This document shows positions 45,055 to 53,504 of a DNA stretch of 64,000 bases, one piece after another. Made by a program: the position numbers and the translations under genes. Position 1 is the stretch's first letter, and each line of letters starts with the position of its first letter. Under the pieces are notes generated by a model. The model saw only the letters and a program-made list of their open reading frames with translations, made no database searches and had not been told where the DNA came from. Where the stretch lies: contig CAMJTU010000005.1 in the NCBI GenBank assembly GCA_946408825.1, forward strand, positions 88,453-152,452, written 5' to 3'. This DNA comes from an uncultured Planctomycetaceae bacterium (GTDB taxonomy: Bacteria; Planctomycetota; Planctomycetia; Pirellulales; Thermoguttaceae).

Positions 45055-46221
45055 ATGACGAAGCGGAGCGACAATATTTCGCCGACGCGCTATATCGCGG
45101 CGATTCTCTGCTTGTTCGTCGTATTGACCACAGCGCGCGGCGCTGCGAACGCGTCTGAGTTTTCGAACGGACTGCTTCTTCTCCTCGACGGAAACGCGCC
45201 GCTTGAGTCTGAGGGCGACGACTCCGAAGGTTCTCTTTTTACCTCGCTTGTCTTCGACGACGAATCGACCGTGTTTGCTCAAGACGCGACGCTCCTTGCC
45301 GCGTTTTCCGAGAAAATACGACCTGAGGAGGGGACGCTTGAATTCGACGGGCAGAACGGCGCGCTTTCTCAAGACGTCGTCGTTCGCGGGTCGGTGAGGC
45401 TTCCGTCTTTTAAAGCGCTCCAGTTTTGGGGGAACGCATATTCCGGGCAGGGACACGTCAATCCAAACGGATGGAACGGTCCGAGAGTGAAGACTAATTT
45501 TACGGGCGCGTCCTTGGGGTTGAACCTGCCTCTTGGCGCGGCGACGATAACAGGATTCTATAACTACCACCGCGATCGAGAATTTCTGCCCGGCGCTCGC
45601 GTCGAACAGCAGGATAATTCCTACGGACTGGCGTTTTATCTGAATTCGGGCGGTTTCTATATTTCGGCTTCAGGACTTTACGGAACGGACGACTATACCG
45701 CCAAGCAGGGCGAAGCGCGCAAGGAATTTGACGGTTCTCAATGTTCTGCCCGAATCGAGACGGGCTACACCATGATGCAGAAGGGAATGTTCGTCCTAGA
45801 GCCTTACGCGGGGTACAACTACTTCAACGTTCGTCACGACGGATTTGATCCTTCGACATGGGAAGACGTAGGCGGCAAAAAGAAATACAACTCGTGTACG
45901 GCGACGCTCGGTTCCCGCGTTAATTTGAACCTTGCCGGACTCGACTGTTTCACGCTCCAAGGTCGCATGGCGTGGATTACGGAACTTCGCAGCCGCGCGG
46001 AATCGGCGACGACCTTCGCGTACGGACGCGTTCCGGGAACGTATGCGCCCGCTTCCCCATATTACGTCGGTTCCGGAGTCGGTAAAGACATGTTCCAAGC
46101 GGGCGCAGGTCTCCGGCTTTCGCTCTTGGGAACGTTCGCGTTCTCCGTCGATTACGACGCTCTCTTCAACAAGCGTCAGACGGTTCACGTCGGCAGTCTC
46201 AGTTTGCTCTTTGGTTTCTGA
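45055..46221 (+). CDS. Outer-membrane beta-barrel-like protein
   Basis: A 388-residue secreted protein with a signal peptide (YIAAILCLFVVLTTARGAANA). After ~80 acidic residues the sequence shows alternating hydrophobic beta strands: VVVRGSVRLPSFKALQFWGNAYSG, ASLGLNLPLGAATITGFYNYH, YGLAFYLNSGGFYISASGLYG, MFVLEPYAGYNYFNV, and AGLRLSLLGTFAFSVDYDALF. It ends in SLSLLFGF with a terminal Phe, the C-terminal signature recognised by BamA in Gram-negative outer membranes. This resembles autotransporter/porin-like barrels of about 10-12 strands. ATG 45055 follows GGGAGGTCGGT. The cargo or pore role is unknown. Confidence 0.72.
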   Translation: MTKRSDNISPTRYIAAILCLFVVLTTARGAANASEFSNGLLLLLDGNAPLESEGDDSEGSLFTSLVFDDESTVFAQDATLLAAFSEKIRPEEGTLEFDGQNGALSQDVVVRGSVRLPSFKALQFWGNAYSGQGHVNPNGWNGPRVKTNFTGASLGLNLPLGAATITGFYNYHRDREFLPGARVEQQDNSYGLAFYLNSGGFYISASGLYGTDDYTAKQGEARKEFDGSQCSARIETGYTMMQKGMFVLEPYAGYNYFNVRHDGFDPSTWEDVGGKKKYNSCTATLGSRVNLNLAGLDCFTLQGRMAWITELRSRAESATTFAYGRVPGTYAPASPYYVGSGVGKDMFQAGAGLRLSLLGTFAFSVDYDALFNKRQTVHVGSLSLLFGF

Positions 46222-46283
46222 TTTTTTCTTGAATCTTTCGTTCTCTCGAGATTTCGCCGCGCGTTACGGCGCCGCTCTTTGTA

Positions 46284-46312
46284 TTGACGTCAGCCGCGGC
46301 CAAAAGTAGAAT
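46284..46312 (+). promoter_or_regulatory. Sigma70 promoter of the polytopic membrane protein
   Basis: TTGACG (46284-46289), 17-bp spacer, TAGAAT (46307-46312), about 90 bp before the ATG at 46402. Confidence 0.65.
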
Positions 46313-46401
46313 ATTAAGAGCATGTCATAGAGGTCCGTTTGGGAAGACGACGAGACTTCAATTTTAGGAACGCTATCTTTAGTTTTGACGGGGGAAGAAA
46401 C

Positions 46402-47784
46402 ATGGACGATTTTGGCGACGGCGATTTCGATCATGACGTAGGTTACATTGGCTCGGCTCCCAATCCGCGTATCAACGACGACATTCCGACCCCGGAACGC
46501 GCCGCGAAACGTAGCGTGTCCGACTGGGAACGAACTCGCCGCGACTGGTCTCTTGCGTCCCTCGCGGCGCTTGGGTATTGCGCGTTGCTTGTCGCGACGC
46601 TCCTCGCGCTTAACGGCGTTTGGGATTCGACTCCGCGCGTTTTTCACGGAATCGTTCTCGCGCTCTTTTTAGGCGGCGCGTACGCCGTCGCGCTACTTCC
46701 TAAGTTTAGCGCGAACGCGGCGATTTCCAACCTTTTTTACACGCTTGGCGTTCTCGTGCTGTTCCTTGCTCTCGCGCTTTGTTCGCCCTTGGCGCCCCTT
46801 CGGTTTGTTTCGGACGATTTCTGGGTCGCGCTTGCGGACTCCGCCGCGTCTGTTTCCGGACGCTGGGCGTTAGGCGCGTTCCTGTTGGCGACGCTTCTCA
46901 ATTCGCAAACGCTTCAGATTATCGCGACGTTGGCGATCATTGTCTGGATGGGTTCGAGTTCGAGCATGTTTGATCCTCACGGGGCTCTTTTAGCGTGCAT
47001 TGTCGGGGAATACTGGGCGTGGCGTCATTCGAGCCGAGTCGCGGCGACGGTTTATGCCGCGCTCTGTTGCTGGACGCTCGTCTCCGAGCCGTCGCTTTGG
47101 CGTCAACCGTCGACGATCGCGCCGATGGTCGTCGCGCTTTCAATGTTGGCGTTTTGGTATGGCGCGAGTTATAAAAGCGCGATGTGTCGCGGTTGCGCGC
47201 TTGGCGCCGGCGGTCTTGCGCTTTGCGCCGCCGCCACTCCCGTCTACTGGGCGCGGACGCTTGGCGCGAAGTTTATCGAAGCGCACGGCGACGCCGTTCC
47301 ATACGCGCTTTCCGCCTTCGCCGCGTTCTTCTTTGTTTTGTTTTGCGCGCACATGATTTTCAGCGGCGCGAACCGTAGCGCGCCGCGTTTTGGTCTCGGC
47401 GTCTTCCTCGCGGCGACGTGGACGATCGTTATGGCGGTTATGGCGACGCGAAAATTTGGAGTCGGGTGCGCCGCGCTCGTTCTTTGCGGCGCCGCGTTTT
47501 GCTTCTTTCTTCTTCTTGCCGCAGAAAAGAGACTCGCTAATTCGCCGGCGATTAAACGCTACGCCGGAGAACGTAAACGCGTGACGACGGACGCGGCGGA
47601 AGACGATCCTGAGTTTAACGATCCCGTCGACTCCGAAACGGTCGAACGGCGCGAGACGCCCGCCGGGGGCGTTGAAACGGCGTGGCTTGTCGTCGGCGAC
47701 TGGCTTTGGTCGTGCGTCCGTACGCCCGGTCTCTACGCCGTTCTGGCGCTCCATTTCCTGCTCGTTTTTATGACGGCGCTCTGA
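46402..47784 (+). CDS. Polytopic membrane protein of unknown function
   Basis: A 460-residue integral membrane protein. After an acidic start (MDDFGDGDFDHDVGY) and a basic segment there are about ten hydrophobic helices, for example SLASLAALGYCALLVATLLAL, VFHGIVLALFLGGAYAVALL, TLGVLVLFLALALC, IIATLAIIVWMG and FGLGVFLAATWTIVMAVMA. A charged cytoplasmic loop (KRYAGERKRVTTDAAEDDPE) precedes the last helix, GLYAVLALHFLLVFM. I do not recognise the family; it is not an obvious transporter by motif. ATG 46402 has GGGGGAAGAAAC upstream and its own promoter. Confidence 0.7.
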   Translation: MDDFGDGDFDHDVGYIGSAPNPRINDDIPTPERAAKRSVSDWERTRRDWSLASLAALGYCALLVATLLALNGVWDSTPRVFHGIVLALFLGGAYAVALLPKFSANAAISNLFYTLGVLVLFLALALCSPLAPLRFVSDDFWVALADSAASVSGRWALGAFLLATLLNSQTLQIIATLAIIVWMGSSSSMFDPHGALLACIVGEYWAWRHSSRVAATVYAALCCWTLVSEPSLWRQPSTIAPMVVALSMLAFWYGASYKSAMCRGCALGAGGLALCAAATPVYWARTLGAKFIEAHGDAVPYALSAFAAFFFVLFCAHMIFSGANRSAPRFGLGVFLAATWTIVMAVMATRKFGVGCAALVLCGAAFCFFLLLAAEKRLANSPAIKRYAGERKRVTTDAAEDDPEFNDPVDSETVERRETPAGGVETAWLVVGDWLWSCVRTPGLYAVLALHFLLVFMTAL

Positions 47785-47830
47785 ATCGGATTACTAGACG
47801 TCGATATTGGGGTTTCGCTGAAAAGACCCC

Positions 47831-47858
47831 TTGACTCAAGGTAAAAGATCATTAGAAT
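47831..47858 (+). promoter_or_regulatory. Promoter of the tandem tRNA-Thr genes
   Basis: TTGACT (47831-47836), 16-bp spacer, TAGAAT (47853-47858), 33 bp before the first tRNA. Confidence 0.65.
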
Positions 47859-47890
47859 CAAGGCGAGCGATTTTGAAAGAGTCGCTCGAA

Positions 47891-47963
47891 GCCCGCGTAG
47901 CTCAACTGGCAGAGCGTAGCATTCGTAATGCTAAGGTTGGGAGTTCGATTCTCCCCGCTGGCT
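47891..47963 (+). tRNA. tRNA-Thr (anticodon CGU), divergent copy
   Basis: 73-nt cloverleaf. Acceptor GCCCGCG pairs with CGCTGGC except C4 against U69. Anticodon stem TAGCA/TGCTA encloses TTCGTAA, anticodon CGU for codon ACG. T stem GGGAG/CTCCC with TTCGATT loop. The CCA end is not encoded. It is 30 nt upstream of the second copy and differs from it mainly in the acceptor, anticodon and T stems. Confidence 0.9.
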
Positions 47964-47993
47964 CTTTTAACGTGGATTCGTCGTAAGACGTTT

Positions 47994-48066
47994 GCCGAAG
48001 TAGCTCAACTGGCAGAGCGTGGCATTCGTAATGCCAAGGTTGGGGGTTCGATTCCCCCCTTCGGCT
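47994..48066 (+). tRNA. tRNA-Thr (anticodon CGU)
   Basis: 73-nt cloverleaf with fully paired acceptor GCCGAAG/CTTCGGC, anticodon stem TGGCA/TGCCA around TTCGTAA, anticodon CGU, and T stem GGGGG/CCCCC. Discriminator U; CCA not encoded. A terminator follows at once. Confidence 0.95.
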
Positions 48067-48068
48067 TA

Positions 48069-48099
48069 AAGCCGTCCTTCTTTCGAGGGCGGCTTTTTT
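48069..48099 (+). terminator. Terminator of the tRNA-Thr transcript
   Basis: AAGCCGTCCTTC pairs with GAGGGCGGCTT (one G-T), small loop, then TTTTTTA. Confidence 0.85.
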
Positions 48100-48138
48100 A
48101 TTTTCTCCGGGGGTCGTCGCGTCCGTTCTGAATTCGCT

Positions 48139-48144
48139 TATAAT
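48139..48144 (+). promoter_or_regulatory. Probable -10 box of the PP-loop gene
   Basis: TATAAT 69 bp before the ATG at 48213. No -35 hexamer recognisable. Confidence 0.4.
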
Positions 48145-48212
48145 GCAAGCGTCCCACGCGGCGCGTCAGAGCGCGAATTCATCGGAGTCTTTTTGTCAAC
48201 GCGAGTATTGTT

Positions 48213-49334
48213 ATGAAAGCGATCGTCTTATTTTCCGGAGGACTGGACAGCATCCTCGCCGCGTGTCTTTTGAAGAAGGAAGGGATCGAGGTCGTCGGTC
48301 TCAACATGATCACGCCCTTCCACGACTGTTCTCAAGCGGCGCAAAAACGCGCCGACGAGATAGGAATAGAACTCGTCGTCAGAACTTTTGGCGAAGAGTA
48401 TATGCAAATGCTCGCGCATCCGAAATGGGGCTATGGTTCAAACGTCAACCCGTGCATCGACTGTCGGACGCTCATGCTGCGCGTTGCGAAGGAACTTATG
48501 GAAGAAATCGGCGCCGATTTTGTCGCGACGGGCGAAATTGCGGGGCAGCGTCCTAACAGTCAGAAAATTCATCAGCTTACGCTCATAACGCGCGAATCAG
48601 GGCTAGGAGGCAAACTTTTACGTCCGCTTTCCGCGCGCGTTTTGCCGAAGACGGAGATGGAAATCGAAGGAACGATCGATCGCGAGCATATGCGCGCGTT
48701 TTCGGGTCGCGGTCGCGTGAAACTCGCGGGATACGCGCGTCAAGAGTTTGGCGTCAAGTCGATTCCCCAACCTTCGAGCGGTTGCGTTCTGTGCGAAAAT
48801 TCTTTTGCGCCGCGCGTTCGCGACATGCTCAAGCATAAGGAACAGCCCACTCTTTGGGACGCCCAGGCGCTTCCTTGCGGACGACGGCTTCGACTCGACG
48901 AGAACGCGTACGTCGTCGTTGCGCGCCGCGCGGAGGACTGCGATCGTCTTGACGAACTTTTCGCGTCCCCGAAACGCTCGCGCTGCGTTCTCATCTTTCC
49001 GAAGAACTACAACGGCGCGTCGGCGCTTCTCGTAACGGACGAGGCGCCCGATTTCGACGACGAGACGCCGACGATGACCGAACAGCTGGAGCGTTACGTC
49101 GAGACCGCCGGGGCGCTCGCGCTGCGATTCTCCAATCCGGCTCGATACAACGCCTCTCCTGAAGGACCCGTCGCGACGCTCTTCTGGGGGAAAACGTCGC
49201 GTCCGCTGGCGCTTCATGAAGACCCTGCGGTCGAGTCGATTCCGATTATCGCGGAGCCGAACCGCCCGCCTAAGAAGGAAAACGCTTCCGAATCGAACTC
49301 CGAGTCGGAGTCGGAAGGAGCGACGGAGTCTTGA
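48213..49334 (+). CDS. PP-loop ATP pyrophosphatase, tRNA thiolation-type
   Basis: A 373-residue PP-loop enzyme. The ATP-pyrophosphatase motif SGGLDSILAACLL is at residues ~8-20. Two Cys pairs follow: NPCIDCRTLMLRVAKELM near 79-96 and SGCVLCENSF near 188-197, with TGEIAGQRPNSQ between. The layout (PP-loop, then CxxC and a second CxxC) fits the archaeal/bacterial relatives of MnmA that lack the C-terminal MnmA domains and are annotated as tRNA thiouridylase-like or DUF-level proteins. The likely reaction is adenylation of a uridine followed by sulfur transfer (inference). The last ~100 residues are variable and acidic. It overlaps the next gene by four bases (TTGA), suggesting translational coupling to azlC. 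Confidence 0.78.
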   Translation: MKAIVLFSGGLDSILAACLLKKEGIEVVGLNMITPFHDCSQAAQKRADEIGIELVVRTFGEEYMQMLAHPKWGYGSNVNPCIDCRTLMLRVAKELMEEIGADFVATGEIAGQRPNSQKIHQLTLITRESGLGGKLLRPLSARVLPKTEMEIEGTIDREHMRAFSGRGRVKLAGYARQEFGVKSIPQPSSGCVLCENSFAPRVRDMLKHKEQPTLWDAQALPCGRRLRLDENAYVVVARRAEDCDRLDELFASPKRSRCVLIFPKNYNGASALLVTDEAPDFDDETPTMTEQLERYVETAGALALRFSNPARYNASPEGPVATLFWGKTSRPLALHEDPAVESIPIIAEPNRPPKKENASESNSESESEGATES

Positions 49335-50152
49335 CGTCTCGCGTCGCGAAGGAGAAAGCGTCGAACGCGCGGAGCGAATATTCGTTTCGACTGCCGAACA
49401 ATCGCGCCGCGTTTTTCGACGGCGTCAAAGTCGGCGTTCCGATTGGAATGGGCGATTTTGTCGTCGCGTTCGCGCTCGGCGTCCAAGCGAAGGCGGCGGG
49501 GCTCACGGCGTTTCAGTGCGGGCTGGCGTCGTTTTTCTGTCTCGCGTCGGCGGGGGAGCGCGTCGGTTTTTCTTCCATCGCGGAGAACGCGTCGTACTGT
49601 GCGATTATCCTAGCGACGCTCGTCGCGAACGCGCGCTATTTTCTCATGAGCTGCGCGTTAAGCCGTCGGTGCAGTCCGCGACTGTCGCTTTTTCACCGCG
49701 CGCTGGTCGGCTTTGGACTTACCGACGAGTCTTTCGGAATGGCGATTCTGCGCCCCGGTTATTTCAACCCGTGGTTTGCGTACGGGATTATGGTCGTCCC
49801 GGTTCCGCTTTGGACGATCGGCTCCGCGCTCGGCGTCGCCGTCGGGGCCGTCCTTTCCCCGCAATGGGTCAGCGCGCTGGGCGTCGCGCTCTTCGGGATG
49901 TTCCTCGCGGTAATCGTTCCTCCGTGTCGCAAGAATAAAGTCGTCGCGGCGCTTGTCGCGTCGAGTTTCATTTTCAGCTTTCTCATGACGCGGACTCCGA
50001 TTCTTTCCGGATTGTCGGAGGGTTCGCGCGTCGTTGTTTTGACGCTTATTCTAGCGTCTCTTGCCGCGATCGCTTTTCCGGTCGACGAAGATATTGCGGA
50101 CGAACTTAACGCGGACTCCGCGTCGTTGGAGACAGACGAACAACAATGTTAA
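49331..50152 (+). CDS. AzlC-family branched-chain amino acid exporter subunit, copy 1
   Basis: A 273-residue AzlC protein, the large subunit of the AzlCD branched-chain amino acid exporter. After ~25 soluble residues it has FFDGVKVGVPIGMGDFVVAFALGVQAKAAG read as the family's first helix, then FQCGLASFFCLASAGE, LATLVANARYFLMSCALS, LGLTDE-like GFGLTDESFG, and FAYGIMVVPVPLW. It starts at TTG 49331, whose bases overlap the stop of the PP-loop gene. About 70% of residues match the second copy 76 bp downstream, so the two arose by tandem duplication. Two departures from copy 2 are SAGERVGF for SAGEYVGF and SIAENASY for IMEHASY. Confidence 0.85.
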   Translation: MTSRVAKEKASNARSEYSFRLPNNRAAFFDGVKVGVPIGMGDFVVAFALGVQAKAAGLTAFQCGLASFFCLASAGERVGFSSIAENASYCAIILATLVANARYFLMSCALSRRCSPRLSLFHRALVGFGLTDESFGMAILRPGYFNPWFAYGIMVVPVPLWTIGSALGVAVGAVLSPQWVSALGVALFGMFLAVIVPPCRKNKVVAALVASSFIFSFLMTRTPILSGLSEGSRVVVLTLILASLAAIAFPVDEDIADELNADSASLETDEQQC

Positions 50153-50228
50153 ACAAGAGAAAAACGACGATGGACGGAAGCGTCGTCCATGTCGCGACGT
50201 TTCGATTTGATTGTCGAGAGAGGGCGAT

Positions 50229-51020
50229 ATGAGCGACGATAATTCGTTGAAACGCTCCGTGAATCGCGCCGCGTTTCTCGACGGCGTCAAGGTCGGGGTT
50301 CCGATCGCGCTTGGATATTTTGTCGTCGCGTTTGCGCTTGGCGTACAGGCGAAGGCGGCGGGGCTGACGGCGTTTCAGTGCGGACTTGCGTCGCTCTTCT
50401 GTCTGGCGTCGGCTGGGGAGTACGTTGGATTTACCGCCATCATGGAACACGCCTCATATCTGACGATCATTCTCGCGACAATCGTCGCGAACGCTCGGTA
50501 TTTTCTGATGGGATGCGCGCTCAGTCAGCGGACGAGTCCGAACCTTCCTCTCGGATATCGCGCGACGGTCGCGCTTGGTCTCACAGACGAGCTTTTTGGC
50601 GTGTCGATTCTGCGTCCCGGTTTTTTCAATCCTTGGTTCGCTTACGGTATTATCGCGATCGCGGCTCCCGCTTGGTCTGCCGGTTCCGCGCTGGGCGTGG
50701 TCGGAGGGAACGCTCTTTCGCCGCAGTGGAGCAGCGCGCTGAGCGTCGCGCTTTTCGGGATGTTTATCGCCGTGATTGTTCCGCCGGGACGCAAGAACAA
50801 AGTCGTCGCGTCGCTCGTCGCGTTAAGTTTTCTATGCAGTTATCTTGCGGCGAAGGCGCCGATTCTGTCCGAATGGTCGGCGGGGTCGCGCGTCGTCGTA
50901 TTGACGCTCGTTCTTGCGTCGATCGCGGCGATTGCGTTTCCCATTGCCGACGACGTCGACGATCCAGCTCAGAAAGACGATTCAACTCAGAAGAAGGAGC
51001 AAGAAAATGGGCGAGCGTAA
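50229..51020 (+). CDS. azlC: AzlC-family branched-chain amino acid exporter subunit, copy 2
   Basis: A 263-residue AzlC with the same helices as copy 1: FLDGVKVGVPIALGYFVVAF, ASAGEYVGFTAIMEHASYL, LATIVANARYFLMGCALSQ, ALGLTDELFGVSIL, FAYGIIAIAAPAW and ALFGMFIAVIVPPGRKNKVV. AGAGGGCGAT lies before ATG 50229. Its 3' end overlaps the azlD start by 14 bases, so this copy is the one translationally coupled to the small subunit. The first copy might pair with the same AzlD or act alone. Confidence 0.88.
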   Translation: MSDDNSLKRSVNRAAFLDGVKVGVPIALGYFVVAFALGVQAKAAGLTAFQCGLASLFCLASAGEYVGFTAIMEHASYLTIILATIVANARYFLMGCALSQRTSPNLPLGYRATVALGLTDELFGVSILRPGFFNPWFAYGIIAIAAPAWSAGSALGVVGGNALSPQWSSALSVALFGMFIAVIVPPGRKNKVVASLVALSFLCSYLAAKAPILSEWSAGSRVVVLTLVLASIAAIAFPIADDVDDPAQKDDSTQKKEQENGRA

Positions 51021-51318
51021 CGTTTACGTCTACATTTTTCTTATGTGGTTCGCGACCTACTTGCTCCGCGTCGTGCCGCTGACGCTGATTCGCAAACCGC
51101 TGAAGAACCGTTTTATCCGATCCTTCCTTTACTATACGCCGTACGTAACCCTAGCCGTGATGACGTTTCCGGCGATCGTAACAGAGACGCGAACGCCATG
51201 GTCGGGCGGGCTGGCGCTGGCGTTTGGGATCGTCGCCGCATGGTTCGGGTGGAACCTTTTCCAAGTCGCCGCAACGTGTTGCGCCGTCGTTTTTCTTTCG
51301 GAATTATTCCTCGTTTAA
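51007..51318 (+). CDS. azlD: AzlD-family branched-chain amino acid exporter small subunit
   Basis: A 103-residue membrane protein of the AzlD family, partner of AzlC in exporting branched-chain amino acids. Four hydrophobic helices: YIFLMWFATYLLRVVPLTLI with the family's R-x-x-P, FLYYTPYVTLAVMTFPAIV, GGLALAFGIVAAWFGWNL, and CCAVVFLSELFLV. ATG 51007 follows AAGGAGCAAGAAA and overlaps the azlC stop. Its stop overlaps the last codon of the converging dehydrogenase fusion by four bases, so no terminator fits between them. Confidence 0.88.
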   Translation: MGERNVYVYIFLMWFATYLLRVVPLTLIRKPLKNRFIRSFLYYTPYVTLAVMTFPAIVTETRTPWSGGLALAFGIVAAWFGWNLFQVAATCCAVVFLSELFLV

Positions 51319-53504
51319 CGCGTCGTTTCCGACGCTTGCTCAAGGGAAACGGCGCGCCCTTCGCGGAGAGAATCGAGAACGGCAAAGGTCGCGAGCGTGA
51401 CGTCGAAGATTTCGTCGTCGGCGATCGGGGAAGGGCGTCCGGCTTTCAACGCGTCGAAGAACGCGCGAAGCATGCCTTTCTGACCTTTGTCTTGAACGCC
51501 GCCCGTTTTGAGCGTTTTTCCGTCCTTTCCGACGAAGCGCGCCGTTCTGAAATCGTCGAGAATCCCCGTCTGGCCCGCTTGGAAGACTTCAAATCGTTCT
51601 TTGGCGAGCGCTTTGGAGCCGTTCGCGAAATAGCAAACGGTCGAGATCGAGCCGTTTTTGTGACCGAGTTGGATCGAAAGCGTGTCGTTCAACCCGTTGG
51701 AATCGCGCGCGGCGACGGCGTAGACCGTTTTCGGCGCGGCGCCCGCGATCCAAGTCGCGAAGTCGACGAAGTGGCAAACTTCGCCGAGAACGCGTCCTCC
51801 GCCGATTACGGGGTCTTGAATCCACGAGTTTCCGGGAATTGCGCCCGCGTTGACGCGGAAGACGGTCGCCGTGGGAACGTCCTCCGCGAGGTTTTCCTTG
51901 ATACGCAGCGCCGTCGGCGCGAAACGGCGGTTGAAACCGACCATGAGGCGCGGACTTGCGCCTTTGGCGATTTGATTGTCGTATTCGCGACGGATCGCGA
52001 CGAACTCGTCGAGCGTAAGACAGAGCGGTTTTTCGACGAAGACGCTTTTCCCGCGCCGGAGCGCTTCGAGAACGTATTGACCGTGGAGGTCGTGGCGCGT
52101 CGCGACGAAAACGACGTCGATCTCGGGATCGTCGAAGACGTCCTCAGGCTTGGAGGCGCAGCGTTTGAATCCGAACTTTTCGGCGACGCGTCGCGCCGAG
52201 GCGCCAGAGCGGGTCAAGACGGCGACGGGATCGAACGCGGGGTCGCGGGGTAGGTTCGGCAGCAGCGAGCCCTGCGCGTAGCTTCCGGCGCCGACGAAGG
52301 CGTAGCCGATTCGGTTTTTGGACGACGAGCCGCCGACGTTCGGGCTGCGTATGGTTATCGGCGAGCGATCGACTTTTTTGCTCGCGTCGTATTCGACGAG
52401 GACGCCGAGGAAATATTCGGAGCGGCCGAGTATCATGTCGTACGCTTTGGGCGCGTCTTCGAGGGAGAAAACGTGAGTCGTAAGCGCGTCGACGTCGATT
52501 TTGCCGGAATACGCCAAATCCTGAAACGCCTGCATGTTGCGGTTTTCGGTCCAGCGAACGTAGGCGGCGGGGTAATCGAGTCCCTTTTCCTCGTAATTGA
52601 GGTCGTAACGACCGGGGCCGTAGGAGCAGGAGAGGCGCAGTTCAAGTTCTTTCGGGTAATAGTCCGGATTGCGGTCGAAGCCCGTCGGGGAGTCGCCGAG
52701 CATGACGACGCGACCCTTCCGGCGCGTGATTTTACCCGCGAAATTCACAGGGTCGAGACTTGACGAACCGGCGGCGATAATCGTCGCGTCGACGCCAAGT
52801 CCGCGCGTGATCGCGGCGATTTCTTCTTCAAGCGCGGGCGCGTCGCGGAGCTTCGCGTCGATTCCGAGCGTTCGGGCTTTGGCGACGGCGGCTTCGGAGA
52901 CGTCGATCCCGATCGTGTCGACTCCGCTCGCTTGAAGCAGAAGACACGTCAGAGTTCCGACGATTCCGAGTCCGATAACGGCGCAGGATTCCCCGAGTCG
53001 CAAATCCGCCTGCCGAACGCCTTGGAGCGCGATCGCCCCGAGCGCGTTGTATGCCGCCGCTTTGAGATTCGCGTCGGGCTGAAGTTTAACGCAAAGATTG
53101 ACCGGAACCGCGACGACTTCCGCATGAGACGCGTAGCCGACGCCCGCGCACGCGACGAGGTCGCCGACCGCGAACCCCGCGACGTCGGCGGCGACGTCGA
53201 CGACTTTGCCCGCGCACGTGTAGCCCATCGGAGAATACGCGTCGAGCTTCTTCATCACGGCGCGATAGGTTTGCGCGACGCCCTGACGGCGAAGAAGTTC
53301 GAGAACGGCTTGAACGTCTTTCGGACGATCCATCGCCTTTCCGATAAGGTTTTTACGCGCCGAGCGCACCGTCGCGCCCTCCGTCCCCGGACTCACGACG
53401 GAATACCGGTTCTGAACGAGAATTTGCCCCGATTCCAGCGCGGGAACGGGCGTTTCTTGGACGCATGGACGTCCGTCGGCGAGTTTTTGCGTTAGTTGTT
53501 TCAT
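51315..53504 (-). CDS. Bi-domain zinc-type alcohol dehydrogenase / Gfo-Idh-MocA oxidoreductase
   Basis: A 729-residue fusion of two dehydrogenases. Residues 1-~385 are a medium-chain dehydrogenase: VSPGTEG, YSPMGYTCAGKVVDVA, VACAGVGYASHAEVVAVP, then VIGLGIVGTLTCLLLQASG (NAD loop). Several usual catalytic-zinc Cys/His are not evident. Residues ~405-729 are a Gfo/Idh/MocA protein: IGYAFVGAGSYAQGSLLP (NAD loop), DVVFVATRHDLHGQYVLEAL, VFVEKPLCLTLDEFV, GGGRVLGEVCHFVDFATW. This pairing is a known family found in exopolysaccharide and heteropolysaccharide clusters of bacteria, and here it lies upstream of a WecG-WecB pair. The substrate is probably a nucleotide sugar or bacterial surface sugar (inference). 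Confidence 0.85.
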   Translation of the reverse strand: MKQLTQKLADGRPCVQETPVPALESGQILVQNRYSVVSPGTEGATVRSARKNLIGKAMDRPKDVQAVLELLRRQGVAQTYRAVMKKLDAYSPMGYTCAGKVVDVAADVAGFAVGDLVACAGVGYASHAEVVAVPVNLCVKLQPDANLKAAAYNALGAIALQGVRQADLRLGESCAVIGLGIVGTLTCLLLQASGVDTIGIDVSEAAVAKARTLGIDAKLRDAPALEEEIAAITRGLGVDATIIAAGSSSLDPVNFAGKITRRKGRVVMLGDSPTGFDRNPDYYPKELELRLSCSYGPGRYDLNYEEKGLDYPAAYVRWTENRNMQAFQDLAYSGKIDVDALTTHVFSLEDAPKAYDMILGRSEYFLGVLVEYDASKKVDRSPITIRSPNVGGSSSKNRIGYAFVGAGSYAQGSLLPNLPRDPAFDPVAVLTRSGASARRVAEKFGFKRCASKPEDVFDDPEIDVVFVATRHDLHGQYVLEALRRGKSVFVEKPLCLTLDEFVAIRREYDNQIAKGASPRLMVGFNRRFAPTALRIKENLAEDVPTATVFRVNAGAIPGNSWIQDPVIGGGRVLGEVCHFVDFATWIAGAAPKTVYAVAARDSNGLNDTLSIQLGHKNGSISTVCYFANGSKALAKERFEVFQAGQTGILDDFRTARFVGKDGKTLKTGGVQDKGQKGMLRAFFDALKAGRPSPIADDEIFDVTLATFAVLDSLREGRAVSLEQASETTR

